From contig JBIKLI010000030.1 in the NCBI GenBank assembly GCA_044359885.1, forward strand, positions 1 through 20,634: 20,634 bases of DNA, written 5' to 3'. A program made the translations under genes and the position numbers. Source of the DNA: CAIOSQ01 sp044359885 (GTDB lineage: Bacteria; Pseudomonadota; Alphaproteobacteria; CACIAM-22H2). The notes under the pieces were generated by a model. It saw only the letters and a list, made by a program, of their open reading frames with translations. It had not been told where the DNA came from and made no database searches. This document shows, piece after piece, positions 14,901 through 20,634 of the stretch. Position 1 is the stretch's first letter, and the number at the start of each line of letters is the position of its first letter.

Positions 14901-16153
14901 CGCGGTCTCTCCTCGGTTCGCGGACCCGCGTCGCGGGGCCGTTGCAGATGGCGCTCGACGGCGCGGCGCAGGCGCAGCACCCCCTCTTCCAGCGCCGCTT
15001 CGTCGTTGAGGGTGAAGTTCAGCCGGATCGCGTCGCGCAGGCGGCCGGCCGGATCGAAGACGCTGCTGGGCGCATAGGAAACGCCTTCGTCGAAGGCGAC
15101 CTGCCAGAGCCCGTCGGTGTCGAAACCGGGATCCTTCGCCGTCAGCCACAGGAACATGCCGCCGACCGGCGCCTCGAAATCGAAGCGCGGGGCCAGATGC
15201 ACGCGCGCGGCCGCGACCAGCGCGTCGCGCCGCCGGCGATAGGTCGCGATCATCCGGTCATGGACCGCGCGGTCGACGTCCGCGTCCAGCAATTCGACCG
15301 CCACCGCCTGGGCGAAGCTGGCGGTCCCGATGTCCGAGCCCTGCTTGGCCAGCGAGATGCCCTGGATCAACCCGGCCTCGCCGATCGCCCAGCCGATGCG
15401 CAATCCTGGACCGATCGACTTGGACAGCGTGCCGAGATGCACGACGTTGCCGGCATAGGGACCGTCCGCGCCATCCTCGGCTTCCAGGTCGAACAGCGTC
15501 GGCAGCGGCGGCCCGTCGAAGTAGAGCGCGCCGTAGGGATCGTCCTCGACCAGAACCGCGCCCGCCGCGCGGCAGGCTTCCAGCAGGGCGCGGCGCTGCC
15601 CGAGCGGCACCAGCGCACCCGTCGGATTGGAGAAATTGGGGACGCTGTAGACGAATTTCGCCGCCGCCGCGGCCGAACGCTGGACCTCGTGCGGCGCCCA
15701 CCAGTCCAGATGGGCGTAACGCGCGCCGAGCGGTCGCCATGCGTCGATCGCGCCCAGATAGGTCGGGAACTGGGCGAGGATCGTGTCCCCGGCCTCGACC
15801 AGGACGCGACCGATGAAGTCCAGCGCCTGCAGACCGCCCGAGGTGATCAGGACGTTCTCGGGCCCCAGGCGGCGACCGGGGCGCGAGTGGCGGCGGGCGA
15901 TCGCCGCGCGAAGTTCGGGAATGCCGGCGACCGGACTATAGGCCAGCGCCCGCGTGCCGAAGCGGTCCAGCGCACGCTGGGTGGCCGCGCGGACGGCCTC
16001 GACCGGATAGATCTCCGGCGCGGGCAGGCCACCCGCCAGATTGATGCTGCCCGGCGGCTGGACCCCGACCATGTGGCGCGTGATCGCATTCGTCGTCCGC
16101 GTCCAGGCCGCGTAGCGCGGCTGCGGCCCCGGACGGGCGCTGGGCGGATCCAT
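14897..16153 (-). CDS. PLP-dependent aminotransferase, class I/II (2-aminoadipate/LysN-like)
   Basis: 418-residue fold-type I aminotransferase exchanging an amino group between an amino acid and a 2-oxo acid, probably cytoplasmic. Seen: INLAGGLPAPEIYP near 37-50, typical of the MocR-type/LysN group but without the DNA-binding domain. Cofactor contacts follow at N176 (NFSNPTG), D205 with Y207 (EDDPYG) and the Schiff-base lysine K245 (TLSKSIGPGLRIGW). A carboxylate-binding arginine lies near the C-terminus (AIRLNF). The ATG at 16153 follows a strong GGAGGAG by about 7 bases; the frame stays open for 11 more codons but without a better site. First gene of the operon. Its product couples naturally with the hydroxy-acid dehydrogenase that overlaps it: one makes a 2-oxo acid, the other aminates or deaminates one. 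Confidence 0.94.
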   Translation of the reverse strand: MDPPSARPGPQPRYAAWTRTTNAITRHMVGVQPPGSINLAGGLPAPEIYPVEAVRAATQRALDRFGTRALAYSPVAGIPELRAAIARRHSRPGRRLGPENVLITSGGLQALDFIGRVLVEAGDTILAQFPTYLGAIDAWRPLGARYAHLDWWAPHEVQRSAAAAAKFVYSVPNFSNPTGALVPLGQRRALLEACRAAGAVLVEDDPYGALYFDGPPLPTLFDLEAEDGADGPYAGNVVHLGTLSKSIGPGLRIGWAIGEAGLIQGISLAKQGSDIGTASFAQAVAVELLDADVDRAVHDRMIATYRRRRDALVAAARVHLAPRFDFEAPVGGMFLWLTAKDPGFDTDGLWQVAFDEGVSYAPSSVFDPAGRLRDAIRLNFTLNDEAALEEGVLRLRRAVERHLQRPRDAGPRTEERPR

Positions 16154-16179
16154 CGCATCTCCTCCTCGACTCGTCGGGA

Positions 16180-16219
16180 CGATCATAGATCACGCGGCGG
16201 CCGGCAGGCCCGCGCTTCT
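16180..16219 (-). repeat. Operon-upstream repeat, copy U1 (ahead of the aminotransferase)
   Basis: This 40-base segment matches 16521-16560 at 31 of 40 positions without gaps, in the same orientation. On the minus strand it contains TATGAT (16182-16187), five of six bases of a -10 box, about 28 bases before the aminotransferase ATG, but no good -35. The GATC-ATA-GATC core is a small palindrome. It is probably the operon's promoter region. Confidence 0.7.
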
Positions 16220-16251
16220 GCGACAGCCCGATCCACCCGTGAAGGCGACGC

Positions 16252-16499
16252 TCAGGCGGGGAAGCGCATGCCCGGGCCGGGTTCGTCCACCGCGTTGATC
16301 CCGAGCAGCGCCAGGTTGCGGTCGATGTCCTGGCGCAGGATCTCGATCGCGCGGGCCACGCCGGTCTCGCCGCCCGCCGCCAGGCCGCAGAGCGTCGCGC
16401 GACCCCGCAGGTCCGCGACGGAGCCAAGCGGCCCAGATGGGCGCACCGCGGGAACCGCGCTTCGTCGCTTCGCGCAGCGGGCGCCGGCAGGAAACGCAT
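16252..16499 (-). pseudogene. Remnant of a second FMN-dependent hydroxy-acid dehydrogenase gene
   Basis: The two ends of a paralogue of the gene at 13683-14900, fused by an internal deletion of about 1 kb. The 5' part (start ATG 16499, reading MRFLPAPAARSDEARFPR...) matches the intact gene's start at 64 of 77 aligned bases. The 3' part (RATLCGLAAGGETGVARAIE... to GMRFPA and TGA) matches its end with 8 mismatches in about 150 bases. The ends are in different reading frames, so no dehydrogenase can be made. The joint lies near 16402-16426, where both sequences share CCGC. The ribosome site has also decayed: GAGGAGAG in the intact copy is now CTTGGAAAG. Catalytic and most flavin-binding residues are gone. 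Confidence 0.9.
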
Positions 16500-16520
16500 C
16501 GCGGTCTTTCCAAGGCGATG

Positions 16521-16560
16521 CGATCATGGACCACGCGCTGGCCGGCAGCGCTCCGCTTCA
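16521..16560 (-). repeat. Operon-upstream repeat, copy U2 (ahead of the pseudogene)
   Basis: Second copy of the repeat at 16180-16219, identical at 31 of 40 positions. Here it lies about 20 bases before the pseudogene's ATG. The TATGAT box reads CATGAT and the GATC palindrome is broken, which suggests loss of function. The end of this repeat touches the candidate zwf promoter on the other strand. Confidence 0.65.
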
Positions 16561-16585
16561 AGCGCGACGGGGGACCGGCTATACC
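16557..16585 (+). promoter_or_regulatory. Candidate housekeeping promoter of zwf-pgi
   Basis: TTCAAG at 16557-16562 and TATACC at 16580-16585 are spaced by 17 bases. The -10 region reads GCTATACC, seven of eight positions of the alphaproteobacterial GCTANAWC pattern as I recall it; the -35 is only fair. Transcription would start near 16592, leaving a leader of about 50 bases before the GTG at 16644. Confidence 0.5.
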
Positions 16586-16643
16586 TGCTTACGCGCGGGA
16601 CGCGGGCATCGGGCGCCGCGGCGCAGATGCCGGAAGGACCATC

Positions 16644-18122
16644 GTGGCCGTTCGCGTCGTCGAGGTCTCCCCTTTCGACCTCGTGGTCTTCGGCGGCACC
16701 GGCGACCTCGCCGCGCGCAAGCTGTTGCCCGCGCTCTATCACCGCGACCGCGCCGGGCAGATCCCGGCGCAGGCGCGGATCGTGGCGGTCTCGCGCCGCC
16801 CGCAACCCGATGGCGGCTATGCCGGCTTCGTGCGCGCGGCGCTGGCACGCCATGTCCGGACCCAGGATCTCGAGCCCGCGGCGCTGGCGCGCTTCGTCGC
16901 GCGGACCGACTATGTCGCGCTCGACGCCGCCGGCGAGGCCGGCTGGGCGGAGCTGGCCGCACGGCTCGGCGACGCGCCGGGGCGGGTTCGCGCCTTCTAT
17001 CTGGCTGTCGGGCCCGAGTTGTTCGCGCCGATCTGCGCGCGGCTCGCCCGCCACGGTCTCGTCACGGCGGCGACCCGGGTCGTCCTGGAGAAGCCCCTGG
17101 GCAAGGACGGCGCCAGCGCCCGGGCGGTGAACGACGCGATCGGCGCGGTCTTCGCCGAGCACCAGATCTTCCGGATCGACCATTATCTGGGCAAGGAGAC
17201 GGTCCAGAACCTGATGGCGCTGCGCTTCGCCAACATGCTCTTCGAGCCGCTGTGGAACGCGGCCCATGTCGACCATGTCCAGATCACCGTCGCCGAGACG
17301 CTCGGCGTCGAGGACCGCGCCGGCTATTACGACACCGCCGGCGCGCTGCGCGACATGGTCCAGAACCATCTGCTGCAGCTGCTCTGCCTGGTGGCGATGG
17401 AGCCGCCGACCTCGCTCGCCGCCGACGCGGTGCGCGACGAGAAGCTGAAGGTGCTCGAGGCGCTGGTGCCGATCGGCGACGCCACGATCGCCACCGCCAC
17501 CGTGCGCGGCCAGTATCGCGCCGGCGCCGCCGACGGGGCGGCGGTGCGCGGCTATGCCGAGGAGCTGGGCCGGAACGACAGCACGACCGAGACGTTCGTC
17601 GCGCTCAAGGCGCAGGTCGCAAACTGGCGCTGGGCGGGACGGCCCTTCTATCTGCGCACCGGCAAGCGCCTCGCGTCGCGGGTCTCAGAGATCGTCGTCG
17701 CCTTTCGCCCCATCCCCCACTCCGTCTTCGACGGCCAGGCGGGGCCGATCGCCGCCAACCGGCTGGTGATCCGGCTGCAGCCCGACGAGGGCGTGAAGCT
17801 GTGGCTGATGATCAAGGATCCCGGACCTGGCGGCATGCGCCTGCGCCACGTGCCGCTGGACATGAGCTTCGCCGAGGCCTTCGACATCCGCCATCCCGAC
17901 GCCTATGAACGCCTGCTGATGGATGTCGTGCGCGGCAACCAGACGCTGTTCATGCGCCGCGACGAGGTCGAGGCCGCCTGGGCCTGGATCGACCCGATCC
18001 TCGCCGCCTGGGCGCGCGAAGGCGACGCCCCCCGGCCCTATACGGCCGGCAGCTGGGGACCTTCCGCGGCGATCGCGCTGATCGAGCGCGACGGGCGCAC
18101 CTGGCACGAGGACGCATCATGA
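16644..18122 (+). CDS. zwf: Glucose-6-phosphate dehydrogenase
   Basis: Oxidises glucose 6-phosphate to 6-phosphogluconolactone with NAD(P)+, feeding the Entner-Doudoroff and oxidative pentose phosphate routes in the cytoplasm. 492 residues, the normal length. The nucleotide-binding motif GGTGDLA lies at 17-23, EKPLGKD at 149-155, and the active-site signature RIDHYLGKE at 177-185 carries the catalytic histidine and substrate lysine. The frame is open upstream across the pseudogene. The GTG at 16644 is chosen because GGAAGG at 16632-16637 precedes it by 6 bases, no ATG lies between the first conserved strand (FDLVVFGGTGD) and that point, and longer starts would encode pseudogene antisense. It overlaps pgi by ATGA. 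The usual partner pgl, for lactonase, is absent here. Confidence 0.97.
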   Translation: MAVRVVEVSPFDLVVFGGTGDLAARKLLPALYHRDRAGQIPAQARIVAVSRRPQPDGGYAGFVRAALARHVRTQDLEPAALARFVARTDYVALDAAGEAGWAELAARLGDAPGRVRAFYLAVGPELFAPICARLARHGLVTAATRVVLEKPLGKDGASARAVNDAIGAVFAEHQIFRIDHYLGKETVQNLMALRFANMLFEPLWNAAHVDHVQITVAETLGVEDRAGYYDTAGALRDMVQNHLLQLLCLVAMEPPTSLAADAVRDEKLKVLEALVPIGDATIATATVRGQYRAGAADGAAVRGYAEELGRNDSTTETFVALKAQVANWRWAGRPFYLRTGKRLASRVSEIVVAFRPIPHSVFDGQAGPIAANRLVIRLQPDEGVKLWLMIKDPGPGGMRLRHVPLDMSFAEAFDIRHPDAYERLLMDVVRGNQTLFMRRDEVEAAWAWIDPILAAWAREGDAPRPYTAGSWGPSAAIALIERDGRTWHEDAS

Positions 18123-19693
18123 CGGCAGCAGACGAGACCGCCACGGCATGGGCGGCGCTGCGCGCGATCCGCGCGCGCGAGACCGGACGGATCGCCGATC
18201 TGGTCGACGGCGATCCGCACCGCTTCGCCGGCTTCGGCGTGGCGCAGGACGATCTGCGGCTCGACTACTCGCGCACGGCGCTGACGCATGCGGCGCGCGC
18301 CGCGCTGCTGCATCTCGCCGCGCTGCGCGGCGTCGGGGCCAGGCGCGACGCGATGGCGGCGGGCGCTCGCATCAACCTCAGCGAGGACCGCGCCGTGCTG
18401 CACATGGCGCTGCGCGCCGCGCCGGGGGACGTCTTCGCGACCGGCGGCGCCGACGTGGTGGCCGAGGTGCTGGAGACCCGCGCGCGCGTCGCCGCCTTCG
18501 CCGAGGAGGTGCGCTACGGGCGCTTCACCGACGTCGTGAACATCGGCATCGGCGGCTCCGACCTGGGACCGGCCATGGCGACCCAGGCGCTGGCGCCCTA
18601 TCACGACGGACCGCGCGTGCATTTCGTGTCGAATGTCGACGGCGCGCATCTGCACGACACGCTCGCGCGGCTGAACCCGTCGACCACGCTGGTCGTGGTC
18701 GCTTCGAAGACGTTCACCACCGTCGAGACGATGACCAACGCCGCCTCGGCCCGGCGCTGGATCGTCGCGGCGCTGGGCGAGGACGCGGTGGAGCGACATT
18801 TCGCGGCCGTGTCGACCGCGGCCGCGCGGGTCGCCGAATTCGGCATACCGCCCGAACGAACCTTCGGCTTCCGCGACTGGGTCGGCGGGCGCTATTCGGT
18901 GTGGTCGGCGATCGGGCTGCCGCTGATGATCGCGATCGGGCCGCGCGGCTTCGCGGATTTCCTAGCCGGCGCGCGCGCGATGGACCGGCATTTCCTGACG
19001 GCGCCGCCGGAAGCGAACATGCCGATGCTCATGGGCCTCATCGGCATATGGCACCGCGTGATCTGCGCCCATCCGACCCGCGCGGTCCTGCCCTACGACC
19101 AGCGCCTGGCGCGGCTGCCGGCCTACCTGCAGCAGCTCGACATGGAGTCCAACGGCAAGCGCGTGACCGCGGCGGGCGAACCGGTCGGCCATCCGACCGG
19201 GCCCGTGGTCTGGGGCGAGCCCGGCACCAACGGCCAGCACGCCTTCTTCCAGCTGCTGCACCAGGGCACGGATGTCGTGCCCTGCGAGTTCATGATCGCG
19301 GCCGAAGGCCACGAGCCGGACCTCGCCCATCACCACGCCCTGCTGGTGGCGAATTGCCTCGCCCAGGCCGAGGCGCTGATGCGCGGGCGCGACGATCCGG
19401 CCCTGCCGCCGCATCGCCGATTCCCCGGCAACCGCCCGTCGGTGACCCTGGCCTATCGGCGCCTCGACCCGGCGACGCTGGGCCGCCTGATCGCCCTCTA
19501 CGAGCACCGCGTCTTCGTCGAGGCCGCGATCCTGGACATCAACGCTTTCGACCAATGGGGCGTCGAGCTGGGCAAGGAGATGGCGACCGCCCTGCTGCCG
19601 CTGGTCACCGGCGCCGATCCCGGCCCGGCGCGCGACGCCAGCACCGCCGGGCTGCTGGCGCATCTGCGGGCGCTGCGCGCGCCCGGTTCCTAG
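18119..19693 (+). CDS. pgi: Glucose-6-phosphate isomerase
   Basis: Interconverts glucose 6-phosphate and fructose 6-phosphate; 524 residues, close to the long bacterial form. Visible: NIGIGGSDLGP (141-151), phosphate-binding ASKTFTT (195-201), signature FGFRDWVGGRYSVWSAIGLP (249-268), the catalytic glutamate E343 in MESNGK, H374 in NGQHAFFQ, and the second signature QWGVELGKEMA with lysine K486. All known catalytic residues are thus present. The ATG overlaps the zwf stop (ATGA), so the two enzymes acting on the same metabolite are co-translated. This supports recycling of fructose 6-phosphate back into the Zwf-dependent route, common in alphaproteobacteria lacking phosphofructokinase. The stop TAG lies in a CTAG palindrome shared with the convergent gene. 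Confidence 0.97.
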   Translation: MTAADETATAWAALRAIRARETGRIADLVDGDPHRFAGFGVAQDDLRLDYSRTALTHAARAALLHLAALRGVGARRDAMAAGARINLSEDRAVLHMALRAAPGDVFATGGADVVAEVLETRARVAAFAEEVRYGRFTDVVNIGIGGSDLGPAMATQALAPYHDGPRVHFVSNVDGAHLHDTLARLNPSTTLVVVASKTFTTVETMTNAASARRWIVAALGEDAVERHFAAVSTAAARVAEFGIPPERTFGFRDWVGGRYSVWSAIGLPLMIAIGPRGFADFLAGARAMDRHFLTAPPEANMPMLMGLIGIWHRVICAHPTRAVLPYDQRLARLPAYLQQLDMESNGKRVTAAGEPVGHPTGPVVWGEPGTNGQHAFFQLLHQGTDVVPCEFMIAAEGHEPDLAHHHALLVANCLAQAEALMRGRDDPALPPHRRFPGNRPSVTLAYRRLDPATLGRLIALYEHRVFVEAAILDINAFDQWGVELGKEMATALLPLVTGADPGPARDASTAGLLAHLRALRAPGS

Positions 19694-20634
19694 ACGAAGT
19701 CGGCGAAGTTCTGCGCGGTCAGTCGCGCGGCATCGTCGACGCCGCGCAGCAGGGCCAGCATCTCGGCGACGTCGAAGGCGATGTCCGCATCGTCGCCGTC
19801 GCGCACGCGGAAGATGGCCGTATCCCTGCCGTCGGCGAAGGCGACCAGCAGGGAGTCGCCGGCGACGAAGCCCTGTCCGGCCGCGTTCGAAAGACCATTG
19901 GCAAGATCCAGCGCCGCCGCCGCAGACAGCGCCGCAGCCGGCGTGACGATCGCCGCGAACCCGACATCCGGCCCGATCGCGCCGCCCGCCGCGACCTCGG
20001 CATAGGCCGTGCCCGCGCCATGCAGATCCACCTGCGCGGCCTCGCCGGGCGCACCGAAGGCGAACGCGATCCGGTCGCCGCCGTCGCCGGGACCGAAATC
20101 GATCAGCGTATCCGTCCCGCCGATGGCCGACGTCGTCGACAGCAGGAAGAGGTCGCTGCCGGACCCGCCGGCCAGGCTGTCGTCGCCCCCGCCGCCGGAC
20201 AGCGTGTCGGCGCCGAGCCCGCCGGACAGCGTGTCCGCCCCCGCCGTCCCGGTCGCGGTCTCGCCGACGACGTCGGCGACGGCGATCGCAAGAGCCGTCG
20301 TCGCCGACAGGCCGGTCTGGTCCGCGATGCGCACCACGAGGGCATGCGATGCGCTCGCCTCGTGGTCCAGGCTGGCGCCCGGCGCGACGCGCAGAACCCC
20401 GTCGGCGCCGATCGCGAAGCGTCCGCCGGCATCGTCGAGCAGCGAATAGGCCAGCTGCGCCCCGGCATCGGGATCGGCGGCGACCACGCGCCCGGCGGCG
20501 ACGCCGGCGGCGGCGTTTTCGTCCACGCCGCCATTCTCCAGCCGCAGGAAGCGCGGTGCGTCGGGCGAGTCGTCGACGACGATCACCCGCGACGCCGTCG
20601 CGGTGGCGATCGACCCGCCGGCGCGCTCGCTTGC
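19690..20634 (-). CDS. Cadherin-like/RTX calcium-binding secreted protein, C-terminal part (5' end outside window)
   Basis: The last 314 codons of a larger protein; the frame is open to the window edge. From the N-terminal side there is a cadherin-type repeat (VDENAAAGVAAGRVVAADPD, then FAIGADGVLRVAPGASLDHEA, then HALVVRIAD). RTX nonapeptide repeats follow (GTAGADTLSGGLGADTLSGG, GGDDSLAGGSGSDLFLL), of the GGxGxDxL form that binds calcium. Next is the DTLIDFGPGDGGDRIAF beta-roll cap, then a C-terminal region ending DDAARLTAQNFADFV, similar to the tails of type I-secreted alphaproteobacterial proteins. Low lysine and many acidic residues and glycines fit export by a type I system; no transporter gene is in view. 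A GTG at 20586 is in frame, but the upstream sequence stays coding-like, so it is not taken as the start. Confidence 0.88.
   Translation of the reverse strand, partial: ASERAGGSIATATASRVIVVDDSPDAPRFLRLENGGVDENAAAGVAAGRVVAADPDAGAQLAYSLLDDAGGRFAIGADGVLRVAPGASLDHEASASHALVVRIADQTGLSATTALAIAVADVVGETATGTAGADTLSGGLGADTLSGGGGDDSLAGGSGSDLFLLSTTSAIGGTDTLIDFGPGDGGDRIAFAFGAPGEAAQVDLHGAGTAYAEVAAGGAIGPDVGFAAIVTPAAALSAAAALDLANGLSNAAGQGFVAGDSLLVAFADGRDTAIFRVRDGDDADIAFDVAEMLALLRGVDDAARLTAQNFADFV

Noticed and set aside
6303..16153. A mandelamide/mandelate pathway (amidase, mandelate racemase, mandelate dehydrogenase)
   Set aside because: The three families match in name only. The enolase-family enzyme lacks the K166 equivalent of mandelate racemase, the genes lie in three separate transcription units, and no benzoylformate decarboxylase is present.
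16182..16210. A full sigma70 promoter for the aminotransferase on the minus strand
   Set aside because: TATGAT is a good -10, but the hexamer 17 bases upstream (GGCCTG) does not resemble a -35. Only the repeat was annotated.
16252..16527. An intact 91-residue protein read through the pseudogene from an ATG at 16527
   Set aside because: Its first 40 or so residues are an off-frame reading of the dehydrogenase's 5' end, and only the last 50 match the family. This is decay, not a new gene.
14942..17908. Plus-strand open frame of about 990 codons across the aminotransferase, pseudogene and zwf
   Set aside because: It is antisense to the aminotransferase and out of frame with zwf. The composition is low-complexity Arg/Ala-rich and no family motif is visible.
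20155..20260. A tandem DNA repeat or CRISPR-like array
   Set aside because: The repetition (two near-copies of about 24 bases with GACAGCGTGTC) encodes consecutive RTX nonapeptides, has no spacers and is explained by the protein.

Overview
The window is a dense, very GC-rich stretch of bacterial chromosome: 14 protein genes, two of them cut by the window edges, plus one small ORF and one pseudogene. Most co-directional neighbours overlap by ATGA. Third-position GC bias is strong, starts follow GGAG-type ribosome sites or ATGA coupling, and one promoter resembles the TTGACG/GCTA-type alphaproteobacterial consensus. Together with the families present this suggests a free-living alphaproteobacterium, possibly Rhodospirillales-like. 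That placement is inference; no rRNA or other phylogenetic marker is in view. I see no tRNA, rRNA, CRISPR array, insertion sequence or integrase.

Region 1 (1-5666, +) is the end of a peptide/opine-type ABC transporter operon: two ATPases (OppD-like, partial; OppF-like), a TIM-barrel amidohydrolase, an M81 (MlrC-type) metallopeptidase and a family 5 solute-binding protein with an exported signal. Region 2 (5704-7685) has a cupin (-) divergent from an amidase-signature hydrolase (+) whose predicted transcript is leaderless. Region 3 (7704-11348, -) is a three-gene operon in the order ceramidase-like hydrolase, enolase-superfamily enzyme, DoeB-like N-deacylase. Regions 1-3 thus collect five different C-N bond hydrolases around one importer. 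The likeliest reading is a module for importing and dismantling an amide- or peptide-linked compound, substrate unknown.

Region 4 (11473-12036, +) is a DUF2889 protein. Region 5 (12068-16153, -) reads aminotransferase, FMN-dependent 2-hydroxy-acid dehydrogenase, a possible 25-residue ORF and a mechanosensitive channel fused to a cyclic-nucleotide-binding domain. The first two are ATGA-coupled and could link 2-hydroxy acids, 2-oxo acids and amino acids. Immediately upstream (16154-16643) is the relic of a tandem duplication of that operon: a gutted dehydrogenase pseudogene flanked by two copies of the operon's upstream region.

Region 6 (16644-19693, +) is zwf-pgi, glucose-6-phosphate dehydrogenase and isomerase, translationally coupled behind a recognisable promoter. 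Region 7 (19690-20634, -) is the C-terminal part of a large secreted cadherin/RTX protein. Its stop codon shares a CTAG palindrome with the stop codon of pgi.

The only stretch over 300 bases without an intact gene is 16154-16643. It holds the pseudogene, the repeat pair and the zwf promoter.
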